A DNA stretch of 64,000 nucleotides from UBA4732 sp002404095 (GTDB taxonomy: Bacteria; Planctomycetota; Planctomycetia; Gemmatales; Gemmataceae): NCBI GenBank assembly GCA_036783645.1, contig DAIPWT010000001.1, positions 1 through 64,000 of the forward strand. Reading direction: 5' to 3'. The notes beneath the pieces are model-generated. The model did no database searches, was not told where the DNA came from, and saw only the letters and a list, made by a program, of their open reading frames with translations. A program made the translations under genes and the position numbers. Below, piece after piece: positions 25,709-34,093 of this stretch. Each line of letters starts with the position of its first letter. Within the stretch, counting starts at the first letter, position 1.

Positions 25709-27826
25709 ATGAAGCCGCCGACTCTGTGGTCTGCTCTGCTCCTTGCCCTCTCCGTTTCCGCCATCCAAGCGGCCGACGCCGACCCGACCCGCGCCCTGCC
25801 CGAAGGCGAGAAGCCGCACGACGCCCGTATCGGCAAGGTCCGCACTCTCGACGACAAGGATTTCGACTTCCACGTGCCCACCACCCTCAAGGAATGGGAG
25901 ACGCGGCGCCGGGCGTTGCGCGAACAGGTTCTCGTCGCCGAAGGTTTATGGCCGATGCCAGAGAAGACGCCGCTCAACCCGGTGATCCACGGCAAAATCG
26001 ACCGCGACGATTACACGGTCGAAAAAGTCTTTTTCGCCAGTATGCCAGGGCACTACGTCAGCGGCAACCTCTACCGGCCCAAGGGCAAGACCGGCAAATT
26101 GCCTGCCGTCCTCAGCCCTCACGGCCATTGGAAGGACGGCCGCATGTACGACGCCGGCGAGACGGTTGCGAAAAAACAGATCGAGATAAATGCAGAAACC
26201 AACACGGCCGGCGCCCGCTATCCGCTTCAAGCGCGCTGCGTCCAGCTGGCGAGGATGGGCTGCGTCGTCTTCCATTACGACATGGTCGGCGTGGCGGACA
26301 GCCAACAGATCGCCCACCGCGAAGGCTTCACCGACGCTGCGGCCGAACTGCGCTTACAAAGCTTTATGGGTTTGCAGACGTGGAACAGCATCCGCGCGCT
26401 TGACTTTTTGCTGTCGCTGCCGGACGTGGACCCCGCCCGGATCGGCGTGACCGGCGCCAGCGGCGGCGGCACGCAGACGTTCATCCTCTGCGCCGTGGAC
26501 GACCGCCCGACGGTTGCCTTCCCGGCGGTCATGGTGTCCACGGCCATGCAGGGCGGTTGCGTCTGCGAAAACGCCTCCTACCTGCGTCAAGGCACGGGCA
26601 ACGTGGAACTGGCCGCCCTGTTCGCGCCGAAGCCGCTGGGCATGACCGGCGCCCACGACTGGACCATCGACATCGAAAAGAGAGGTTTGCCGGAGCTGAA
26701 GGCGCTGTACAAGCTCTACGGCGCCGAGGATCGCGTTATGGCCAAGTGCTTCCCACAATTCGAGCACAATTATAATCAGGTCAGCCGGCAAGTCATGTAC
26801 AATTGGTTCAATAAAACCCTTAAATTGGGGCAGCCTGAGCCTGTCGTAGAAAAGCCGTTCGAGCCGATTCCACCGAAAGAACTGTCCGTCTACGACGCAC
26901 AGCACCCGTTGCCCAAGGACGCCGTGGACGCCGCTCGATTGCGGCAGCTTATGGCCGAGGCGTCAGATCGACGCATCAAGGATTTACGGCCAAGGGCCGC
27001 TAAGGAGGTGTGGAGATATCACCACTTCTTCGGCACGGCCCTGCGCGTCATGGTTCACGACGACTTGCCGTCTTCCGACGAAGTCGAGGCAAAGGAGGTC
27101 GGCGACCGTCAGGAACACGACGGCGTGATCTCGCGGCGTTACTTGTTGAGCCGCAAGGGCCAGGGCGAGCAGATTCCGGCCGTTGGCATGTGCCGGGCCA
27201 ACTTCAATGGTACGGTCGTTGTCTGGGTCCACCCCGCCGGGAAGTCGAGCCTCTACAAAGATGGCAAACTCGTCCCTGCCGCGGAGAAGATCTTGGACGC
27301 GAAAGCGGGCATCCTGGCGGTAGACGTACTCGGGACGGGAGAGCTATCGTTGGACAAACAGCCCATCGTCGATCCGAAATATGCTGGATTCACCTTCGGC
27401 TACAACCGGCCGTTGTTGGCCCAGCGCGTTCACGACATTCTAACCGCTGTGGCCTTTGTCCGTGGCAACGAAAAGACGAAGCAGGTCGATCTCGTCGGCT
27501 GGGATGAGGCGGGGCCGTGGGTGATGCTGGCGCGTGCGCTATGCGGCGACGCCGTGGCGCGAACAGCGGCGGATGCGAATGGCTTTAGCTTCGATAAGGT
27601 GAAGACGACGGACGACCCGATGATGTTGCCGGGCGCCGTCAAGTACGGTGGCTTGTACGCGCTGACGGGATTGGCCGCGCCCGGCGAGTTGTATCTGCAT
27701 AACTTGGATCGGGCCTTGACGGACTCTTGGCTGCCGAGCGTATACGCCGCCTACTTCGCTGAGAACCTTGTCCGGAAAGCCGACAAAACGGACCCGGTTA
27801 CTGTGGCGGATTGGCTGCTAAGGTAG
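25709..27826 (+). CDS. Secreted alpha/beta hydrolase (acetyl-xylan-esterase-like)
   Basis: 705 residues with a signal peptide cleaved near residue 21 (SVSAIQAADA). The hydrolase core (about 100-375) has the nucleophile elbow GVTGASGGGTQT with Ser251, and the oxyanion/strand region LSPHGHWKDGR. A His-containing CFPQFEHNYNQ segment is a candidate for the catalytic His. The C-terminal third resembles a second, degenerate alpha/beta-hydrolase module with no clear Ser elbow. Long secreted two-module esterases of this kind are common in Planctomycetota, where they are thought to deacetylate plant or algal polysaccharides; the substrate here is unknown. GGAGGAA precedes the ATG. Confidence 0.82.
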   Translation: MKPPTLWSALLLALSVSAIQAADADPTRALPEGEKPHDARIGKVRTLDDKDFDFHVPTTLKEWETRRRALREQVLVAEGLWPMPEKTPLNPVIHGKIDRDDYTVEKVFFASMPGHYVSGNLYRPKGKTGKLPAVLSPHGHWKDGRMYDAGETVAKKQIEINAETNTAGARYPLQARCVQLARMGCVVFHYDMVGVADSQQIAHREGFTDAAAELRLQSFMGLQTWNSIRALDFLLSLPDVDPARIGVTGASGGGTQTFILCAVDDRPTVAFPAVMVSTAMQGGCVCENASYLRQGTGNVELAALFAPKPLGMTGAHDWTIDIEKRGLPELKALYKLYGAEDRVMAKCFPQFEHNYNQVSRQVMYNWFNKTLKLGQPEPVVEKPFEPIPPKELSVYDAQHPLPKDAVDAARLRQLMAEASDRRIKDLRPRAAKEVWRYHHFFGTALRVMVHDDLPSSDEVEAKEVGDRQEHDGVISRRYLLSRKGQGEQIPAVGMCRANFNGTVVVWVHPAGKSSLYKDGKLVPAAEKILDAKAGILAVDVLGTGELSLDKQPIVDPKYAGFTFGYNRPLLAQRVHDILTAVAFVRGNEKTKQVDLVGWDEAGPWVMLARALCGDAVARTAADANGFSFDKVKTTDDPMMLPGAVKYGGLYALTGLAAPGELYLHNLDRALTDSWLPSVYAAYFAENLVRKADKTDPVTVADWLLR

Positions 27827-27838
27827 GAGAACAGATAC

Positions 27839-27871
27839 GGCGGACGGCGGGGATAAACCCCGCCGCTCGCC
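27839..27871. repeat. Hairpin between convergent genes
   Basis: cggcgggg (27845-27852) pairs with ccccgccg (27858-27865) around ataaa, with further flanking pairs ggcg/cgcc. It separates the ends of the hydrolase (rightward) and the dehydrogenase (leftward). It may terminate transcription, although no T-run follows. Confidence 0.6.
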
Positions 27872-27888
27872 TTGGTTTATTTCTGGCG

Positions 27889-28977
27889 TCACAACGCCGC
27901 CAGCACGGCGTCGGCCACTTCCTTCGTCCCATCCTTACCTCCGAGGTCCGGCGTGCGCGGCTTACCCGCTTTTAGCACCGCCGCCACCGCATCGCGCACC
28001 GCGATCGCGCTCTTGGCGAATCCGAGATGGTCCAGAAGCATCCCCGAAGACAAAATCGCCGCCAAGGGGTTCGATATCCCCTTGCCGGCGATGTCCGGGG
28101 CGGAGCCGTGAACCGGCTCGAACATACTCGGATATTCCCGCTCCGGATTGATGTTGGCGCTGGCCGCCAGGCCCATGCTGCCGGTGATGATCGCGCTCAA
28201 ATCCGTCAGGATGTCGCCGAACAGGTTGCTGGCCACCACCACGTCGAACGCCTCCGGCTTGCGCACGAAGTCCATCGCGGCCGCGTCCACTAATAGTTTG
28301 CCCGTTTCCACATCGGGATAGTCTTTCTTTACGGCCTCGAACACTTCGTCCCAGAGGACCATGCCGAACTGCTGGGCGTTTGACTTGGTGATCGACGTGA
28401 GTTTCTTACGGCGCCGTTTCCGCGCCCCCTCGAAGGCCGCCCGCATAATGCGCTCGCAGCCGCGGCGCGTAAAAACGTTGGTCTGGATGGCCACTTCGTT
28501 CGGCGTACCCTGATAGAGCCGGCCGCCTACGGGCGCATATTCGCCCTCCGTATTCTCCCGATAAACCAGCATGTCGATGGCGCCGGCCGGCTTGGCCCGC
28601 AGGTCGCCGGTCTTGGCGTCGCGGTCGCATAGCGGGCTTGGTACGCCCTCGAACAGGTAAGCGGGACGAAGGTTGACGTATTGGTCAAACAGGCGCCGCA
28701 TGGGCAGCAGCAGCCCATGCAAAGTGATGTGGTCCGGCACGTCGGGATGACCGATGGCGCCGAGCAGCACGGCGTCATGGCGCCGCAGGACTTCCCATCC
28801 GTCAGCCGGCATGATACGCCCGGTCTGCTGGTAGTAGGCGCCGCTCCAGGGGAGCTTATTCCATTCGACCGCGGCGTTGTCGTGCCGTAGGGCGGCGCTG
28901 GCGACGCGGACGGCCTGGTCGATGACTTCGGGTCCGATGCCGTCGCCGCCGATCACGGCGATGCGGGGAACTGCCAT
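27889..28977 (-). CDS. Isocitrate/isopropylmalate dehydrogenase family: D-malate/tartrate-type dehydrogenase
   Basis: A 362-residue NAD(P)-dependent oxidative decarboxylase. Family motifs are complete: GGDGIGPEV, YVNLRP, YRENTEGEY, DAAAMDFV, NLFGDILTDLSA and FEPVHGSAPDIAGKG. The segment LHGLLLPMRRLFDQYVNLRP is characteristic of the tartrate/D-malate dehydrogenase subgroup (TTC/DmlA) rather than of LeuB or Icd. Expected reaction: D-malate to pyruvate plus CO2, or action on tartrate or isopropylmalate. GAGG lies eight bases before the ATG. It is not next to leucine or TCA genes. LeuB activity cannot be excluded. Confidence 0.87.
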   Translation of the reverse strand: MAVPRIAVIGGDGIGPEVIDQAVRVASAALRHDNAAVEWNKLPWSGAYYQQTGRIMPADGWEVLRRHDAVLLGAIGHPDVPDHITLHGLLLPMRRLFDQYVNLRPAYLFEGVPSPLCDRDAKTGDLRAKPAGAIDMLVYRENTEGEYAPVGGRLYQGTPNEVAIQTNVFTRRGCERIMRAAFEGARKRRRKKLTSITKSNAQQFGMVLWDEVFEAVKKDYPDVETGKLLVDAAAMDFVRKPEAFDVVVASNLFGDILTDLSAIITGSMGLAASANINPEREYPSMFEPVHGSAPDIAGKGISNPLAAILSSGMLLDHLGFAKSAIAVRDAVAAVLKAGKPRTPDLGGKDGTKEVADAVLAAL

Positions 28978-29087
28978 TGCACGATCCTCGGGGGTACGTT
29001 ATCTGCCTCGTTGCGAGTAATCCGGCGTCCGTACTGACTACTGACTATGGACTACGGACTATTGAAGCAAGGATGCGAGGGTGCGTC

Positions 29088-29840
29088 ATGCGTCGAGGTC
29101 GCAGTTCTACGAGGGCAGGAGCGTTGCGTCTCTTGCCGCGCCGCCTCGGCTTGTTCGCGCTTGGGATAATTCTGGCGGGCTGCGCCCCGGAACGGGCTGC
29201 CAACAACGACCCTCTACTCGGTGGCGCTCCGCTGCCGCGCAATGGTCCAGCCGCCGCCTCTACCGCCGCGGTCGCCGTCGCCGCACCTAAGCCCCTGGTG
29301 GGACCGCCGCCGTTGCCGCCGTCGTCCGGACCGACGAGTCCGGCGGCGCTCGCCGCGGGCGGCGCCTCGCCGGACGCCAGCCCCCTTCGTATCGGGCCGT
29401 CGCCTCCTCCTGTCTCCGGCCCGCCTCAGCCGTCATCCGTGTTAACTTCCGCGCCGCATGACGGCGGCGATCCGTGGCACAGTGCGCCCCCGTCCGCCGG
29501 CGCGACGCTCAAAGGTCCAGAGACAATTAGCGACTCGCCAACGCACCCAATTGCGGTCATCGCGCCGCCGACCACCGGCGCCGTCGGAGCGGCTGGATTC
29601 TCCACGCCGCCCGCATCCCGCGATTCGTATGCGGACTTGCAGGACAAGCTGGCGCAGCGCAAAGTGTTGTTTCAAGCGCTTGAAGGGCCAGACGAACAGG
29701 GCGCCTGGCGTTTTAGCTGCGGCGTACCCAGCCGAGAGCAAGCGGGGGCGATTCATCGCATTGAATTAAGCGCGGCCGGCGATCACGGTCTGACGGCAAT
29801 GCGCGCGGGGATCGATCAAATCGATAGCTATCAAAAATAA
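29088..29840 (+). CDS. Proline/alanine-rich lipoprotein of unknown function
   Basis: About 250 residues. A basic N-terminus and hydrophobic segment lead to the lipobox ILAGC, so it should be a membrane-anchored lipoprotein. The next about 150 residues are Pro/Ala/Ser-rich and low complexity (many PPP, PPLPPSS). The last 75 residues form the only compact part, with LAQRKVLFQALE, a GAWRFSCGVPS segment and ALTAMRAGIDQI-like text, and may be the functional domain. The ATG at 29088 has GAGGG six bases upstream. The frame remains open back to 28977, overlapping the divergent dehydrogenase, which is unlikely to be used. No family recognised. Confidence 0.7.
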   Translation: MRRGRSSTRAGALRLLPRRLGLFALGIILAGCAPERAANNDPLLGGAPLPRNGPAAASTAAVAVAAPKPLVGPPPLPPSSGPTSPAALAAGGASPDASPLRIGPSPPPVSGPPQPSSVLTSAPHDGGDPWHSAPPSAGATLKGPETISDSPTHPIAVIAPPTTGAVGAAGFSTPPASRDSYADLQDKLAQRKVLFQALEGPDEQGAWRFSCGVPSREQAGAIHRIELSAAGDHGLTAMRAGIDQIDSYQK

Positions 29841-29857
29841 TCGAGGCGTCCTATAGT

Positions 29858-29975
29858 CCCGTCCCGCCGTTAACGGCGGGTCTACAGGACGAAGCCCGGT
29901 AAACCGGGCTGTGTGGCAATTCCAACCCCGTTCACGGGGCTTCGGCTTGTAGACCCGCGTTTGAACGCGGGGCGG
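29858..29975. repeat. Compound palindromic intergenic element
   Basis: Two nested pairs: cccgccgttaacggcgggtctaca near 29866 is itself a hairpin and also pairs through gtctaca/tgtagac with the right end. gaagcccggtaaaccgggct near 29893 is a hairpin whose gaagccc pairs with gggcttc at about 29936. The region could fold into a cruciform-like structure. It lies between the lipoprotein and the SGNH operon. Confidence 0.7.
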
Positions 29976-30007
29976 TCTTTCAGTTTTAGCGGGAGGAGGT
30001 GCGTACC

Positions 30008-31150
30008 TTGGCGGTAGCTGCTGTTTTATTAAAACGCGAGGAAGCCAGACCGACAGATCCGGCGGTCTCCCATCGGAGCCGGCGCAGTCGAACGCGGCGG
30101 TCGTTCGCGGCCCTCCTTAGCGGCCTGGCGGCGTTTGTGGCATTCCAGCTTGGGTTAGCCGCTGTCGTTGAAATCGGGATGCCGGAAGTCCGCGACCCGC
30201 TTTACGGACGCCGCCTCCACCTCGTCCAAAAACGGCTTCGTGCCGAACCTGCGAAGCCTTGGACCGTTATGATGCTGGGCAGCTCGCGAACGGAACACGC
30301 TTTCCGGGTACGAAAAGATGAAGAAAAAGCCTGGGCTGAAATCCTCGGTCATCCCGTGGCGACCTTTAACTTCGGCGTCCCTGGCGCAGGCTCGCTGACG
30401 GAACTGTTAACCTGGGGCCGCCTTCGCCGCGACGGTGTGCGGCCAAGCCTGCTTTTAATCGAGGTGTTGCCGGCTTACCTGGCCGCCCCGCCGAGTGACT
30501 ACAATGAAGTTTTCTTGCCAACCGATCGGCTCGCTTGGCGGGATTTGCCGCTGATCGAACGCTATGTGGGAACCATTCGGACAGGTCTGCGGCGCGACTG
30601 GTTGGAATCTTGGCCGATGGCCGGATATACCCATCGACTCAGTTTAATAAAGCTCGTCGGGCCGGAACTTTTGCCGCCCGGTTATCGCCTGGCAGGCGCT
30701 GCAGGTCTGGACGAATCCGGGGCGCCGCCGACTGCCGACGCGCCCGTCACGTCCGAGCAGCGCCAGCGGGCGATCCAATTCGCCGGCATCGAATACCACC
30801 CGCGCTTTGCCGGTTTTCAATTGGGCGGCCCGCAGTGCCAGGCGTTGTGCGAGTTGCTTGCTTCCTGCCGCAAGGAAGGTGTGTCGGTCGCAATGGTGGT
30901 GATGCCCGAGGGGCCGACCTTCCGAAGTTGGTATCCTCCGGGGACTTGGGAGGACATTAAGGCATGGCTGACGCAGGTCGGCCGGGAGTACAACGCGCCG
31001 CTTGTTAACGCTCGCGAATGGCTTGACGACGAAAACGATTTCAGGGACTCCCACCACTTGCTGCTCAGCGGCCGCGACAAGTTTAAGGAACGACTGGGGC
31101 GGGAAACTATCTTGCCCCTATTACGGCGCCCTTCGCTTTCTTCACCTTGA
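30008..31150 (+). CDS. SGNH-like (AlgX/AlgJ-type) envelope protein, paralogue 1
   Basis: About 380 residues. An Arg-rich N-terminus is followed by one membrane anchor (about 32-55) and an extracytoplasmic SGNH-like domain. The nucleophile block is MMLGSSRT (Ser93) and the Asp/His block near the end is DFRDSHHLL. It is the first gene of a three-gene operon with an MBOAT acyltransferase and a second paralogue. Alginate and cellulose acetylation systems use the same pairing: the MBOAT moves acetyl across the membrane and the SGNH protein transfers it to the polymer. A TTG start at 30008 is chosen because it aligns with the paralogue's start and has GGGAGGAGG eight bases before it; GTG at 29999 is too close to that site. 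Confidence 0.75.
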   Translation: MAVAAVLLKREEARPTDPAVSHRSRRSRTRRSFAALLSGLAAFVAFQLGLAAVVEIGMPEVRDPLYGRRLHLVQKRLRAEPAKPWTVMMLGSSRTEHAFRVRKDEEKAWAEILGHPVATFNFGVPGAGSLTELLTWGRLRRDGVRPSLLLIEVLPAYLAAPPSDYNEVFLPTDRLAWRDLPLIERYVGTIRTGLRRDWLESWPMAGYTHRLSLIKLVGPELLPPGYRLAGAAGLDESGAPPTADAPVTSEQRQRAIQFAGIEYHPRFAGFQLGGPQCQALCELLASCRKEGVSVAMVVMPEGPTFRSWYPPGTWEDIKAWLTQVGREYNAPLVNAREWLDDENDFRDSHHLLLSGRDKFKERLGRETILPLLRRPSLSSP

Positions 31151-31222
31151 CGGCCCAACTGGCCGGCGGCTAAGACGCGCGTGGTTAGGATGTACGCGGT
31201 CTCAGGAGGAGGACGCTTCCCA

Positions 31223-32851
31223 ATGGTTTTCTGTTCGATTGAATTCCTCGTCTTTTTCCTGCTCGTGGCCGCGGCCTACTGGACAATGCCTTCTCGCCTG
31301 GTACGCGCCTTTTTGTCGCTTGCCAGCGCGGCCTATCTCGGCTACGTCGGCTGGTTCTGCCTGTGGCCGGCCTACGCGGCAGGCGCTTGGCGCCTCGACG
31401 CCTTTAACGTCGCTTGGGCAACCCTTCCCTTCAACGGCGAACTCTTTTTTGTCGCCGCCATTGTTTTCTTTGGCGCTGGCATGGCCTGGGCTTTCGGACC
31501 CCACCGCGGCCGCGTCTGGCTCTTACTCGCCGCCAGCTTCTATTTCTACGCCAGCGTCACCCTCTGGCTGGCTCTACTTATCTTCGCCTCCACCATCCTC
31601 GACTATTTCCTCGCCCACGGCATTCAGGCGCTCAAGACGCCCGGCTGGCGCAAGGCGCTCGTCGCCGTCAGCGTCACCGCCAACCTTGGCCTCCTTTGCT
31701 ACTTCAAATACACCAATTTCTTTCTCGGGTCGATTCTAACGGCGCTCCATCGTCACGGCGCCGCCTCTTCCTTTCACCTCTTGAGCATTCTCGCTCCTTT
31801 GGGCATCTCGTTCTACACCTTTGAAGCTATCAATTATATCGTGGACGTTTATCGCGGCCGCGTGCGCGCCGAACGCAATCTCGCCAATTTCATGCTCTTT
31901 ATTCTCTTCTTCCCGCACTTGATCGCTGGTCCCATCGTCCGCGCCCGCGACTTTCTGCCGCAGGTCCGCCGCCGCAAACGGTGGGACTGGATGCGCGTCG
32001 AGCTAGGCGCGCGGTTTTTCCTCATGGGCCTGTTCAAGAAATGGTTCATCGCCGACCGAATGGCCTTGTTCGCCGATCCGGTGTTCCAATACCCCAGCAA
32101 TTACAGCGGCGTTGCCATCTGGATGGCCGTGATTGCCTACGCCCTGGAGATCTACGGCGACTTCTCCGGCTACACCGACATGGCCATCGGCACGGCCCAC
32201 ATGCTTGGCTTCCACCTTGCCAAGAACTTTGACATGCCGTACCTGTCGGCCAACGTGGCGGAGTTCTGGCGCCGTTGGCACATTTCGCTATCGACGTGGT
32301 TGCGCGATTATCTCTTCATCCCGCTAGGCGGCAGTCGCGGCGGAAAATGGCAGACCTGTCGCAATCTGCTCATCACCATGACACTAGGCGGCCTGTGGCA
32401 CGGGGCGAACTGGACGTTCATTATCTGGGGCTTGCTGCACGGCCTGCTGCTGATCGGCCACCGGCAGTTCCATAGTTTCTGCGAAGGCCGGCCGCTCTGG
32501 CGGCGAGTGCTACAGTCCGGGCCGGGGACGGCGGCGCGCATTCTGACAACCTTCCTGGCGGTTAGCCTCTGCTGGGTCTTCTTTCGCGCACAAACCTTTG
32601 AGAACGCGACGCGGATGCTTGGCGGCTTGGTGCGATCGCACGGAATGGGCAGTCCTATGCCTGCCGTCGGCCTGTATCTCACGGTCGGCGTGGTCGTGAT
32701 CTGCCATCTCTTGGCGCGGCGCAACCTTTGGCAGCGCATCGTAGAGCGCCTACCCGCCCCGGTGCTAGGTGCCGGCTACGCGCTGGTGCTGGCGCTATGC
32801 CTTCTATTTGCCCCCATGACGGAAAAGCCCTTCATCTATTTTCAGTTCTGA
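31223..32851 (+). CDS. MBOAT O-acyltransferase (AlgI-like)
   Basis: About 542 residues, with about ten to twelve membrane segments. Characteristic MBOAT/AlgI text is present: YFKYTNFF, LAPLGISFYTFEAINYIVDVYRG in two pieces, FFPHLIAGPIVRA, EIYGDFSGYTDMAIG, FWRRWHISLSTWLRDYLFIP and the catalytic His region GGLWHGANWTFIIWG. It should transfer acyl (probably acetyl) groups from a cytoplasmic donor across the inner membrane for O-acylation of an exopolysaccharide. It is flanked by two paralogous SGNH-like proteins 73 and 19 bases away, so all three are likely one transcript. The ATG at 31223 is chosen because it begins the usual MVFCSIEFLVFF leader; GGAGGAGGA lies upstream. Confidence 0.93.
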   Translation: MVFCSIEFLVFFLLVAAAYWTMPSRLVRAFLSLASAAYLGYVGWFCLWPAYAAGAWRLDAFNVAWATLPFNGELFFVAAIVFFGAGMAWAFGPHRGRVWLLLAASFYFYASVTLWLALLIFASTILDYFLAHGIQALKTPGWRKALVAVSVTANLGLLCYFKYTNFFLGSILTALHRHGAASSFHLLSILAPLGISFYTFEAINYIVDVYRGRVRAERNLANFMLFILFFPHLIAGPIVRARDFLPQVRRRKRWDWMRVELGARFFLMGLFKKWFIADRMALFADPVFQYPSNYSGVAIWMAVIAYALEIYGDFSGYTDMAIGTAHMLGFHLAKNFDMPYLSANVAEFWRRWHISLSTWLRDYLFIPLGGSRGGKWQTCRNLLITMTLGGLWHGANWTFIIWGLLHGLLLIGHRQFHSFCEGRPLWRRVLQSGPGTAARILTTFLAVSLCWVFFRAQTFENATRMLGGLVRSHGMGSPMPAVGLYLTVGVVVICHLLARRNLWQRIVERLPAPVLGAGYALVLALCLLFAPMTEKPFIYFQF

Positions 32852-32869
32852 TGGGCGGAGGCCCGCGCC

Positions 32870-34009
32870 GTGTCGGTAGCCGCTGTTTCAGCAAAACACG
32901 AGGAGGCCAACCCGAAGGCGCCGGCGGTTCGCCCTCAGCGCCGGCGCGTCCGAACTCGGCGGTCGTTCGTCGCCCTCCTCTGCGGCGTTGGGGTGTTCGC
33001 CGCCTTCCAAGTCGGCCTGACCGCTGTCATTGAAATCGACATGGCGGACGTCCGCGACCCGCTTTACGGACGCCGCCTCCGTTTCGTTCAGAAATCGCTC
33101 CATGCCGAACCCGCGAAGCCCTGGACCGTGCTCATGCTCGGCACTTCACGGACGCTCTACGGTTTCCTCCCCGGCGCAACCGAAAAAACGTGGGGGGAAC
33201 CCGCCGGCCGGCCCGTTGCCGCCTTCAATTTTGGCGTGTCCGGCGGCGGTCCCCTGACGGAATTGTTGATTTGGCGCCGGTTGCAACAGGACGGCGTGCG
33301 GCCCGACTTGGTTCTGGTCGATGTGATGCCGCCTCTCCTCTGCAGCCAGACTACTTTCCCCGACTTCGGCGCCGACCATTGGCCCGCCGCAAGGCTGCGA
33401 TGGCGGGATCTGGCGCTGGTCAAACGTTATGCGGGAGCTTATCGTCCTGGCCTGCGACGTGACTGGCTGACGGGTTTCACACTGCCCTGCTACGGTCAAC
33501 GCTGCATGCTGACGAACATTGTCTACCCTAAACTATTGCCCTTTGCGTATCGACTAGACGAAGAATGGAACGTGGACGAATGCGGGGGACTGACTCCCCT
33601 GAAAGCACCCACGCCTGAGGAACGCCGCCGATTTACCCAAATGGCGCGCGAGGCATATGAACCCTTTCTCACAGGATTTCGTCTGGGCGGCCCCGGGTGC
33701 GATGCGCTGTGCGAATTGATGGCGTCGTGCCGCAAGGAGGGCGTGCCGGCGGCGCTGGTGTTCATGCCGGAGGCGCCGTCGTTTCGCAGCTGGTACTCTC
33801 CGGAAACCTTGCGCGACGTTCGGCAATTTGTTACGCAACTCGGTCGAGAAAACGCCGCGCCTGTGATCGACGCCCGGGAATGGATGACCGAGGACGACTT
33901 CAGGGATTCCAATCACCTTTTAAAGGGGGCCGCCAATGAGTTCACCGACCGGCTCGGCCGCGAATACATCTTGCCCCTCTTGCGCCAGCAGCAGGAAACT
34001 CGTCGCTGA
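32870..34009 (+). CDS. SGNH-like (AlgX/AlgJ-type) envelope protein, paralogue 2
   Basis: 379 residues, closely similar to the first gene of the operon along its whole length. The identical stretch VRDPLYGRRL and the same order of blocks are seen: membrane anchor (about 32-55), MLGTSRT with Ser93, and DFRDSNHLL near the C-terminus. The stop of the MBOAT gene is 18 bases upstream. The GTG start has GGAGG nine bases upstream, like the paralogue. The two copies have diverged most in the middle (about residues 130-240), which may reflect different acceptor polymers or positions. This is inference; a redundant duplicate is the alternative. Confidence 0.75.
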   Translation: MSVAAVSAKHEEANPKAPAVRPQRRRVRTRRSFVALLCGVGVFAAFQVGLTAVIEIDMADVRDPLYGRRLRFVQKSLHAEPAKPWTVLMLGTSRTLYGFLPGATEKTWGEPAGRPVAAFNFGVSGGGPLTELLIWRRLQQDGVRPDLVLVDVMPPLLCSQTTFPDFGADHWPAARLRWRDLALVKRYAGAYRPGLRRDWLTGFTLPCYGQRCMLTNIVYPKLLPFAYRLDEEWNVDECGGLTPLKAPTPEERRRFTQMAREAYEPFLTGFRLGGPGCDALCELMASCRKEGVPAALVFMPEAPSFRSWYSPETLRDVRQFVTQLGRENAAPVIDAREWMTEDDFRDSNHLLKGAANEFTDRLGREYILPLLRQQQETRR

Positions 34010-34093
34010 CATCCGTTCTTACCGCGGCCGTCGCACCATGATAAGATGACGATGGAGCGACGGACGCGCGACCACCTGGGGGACGGCCAAGCG

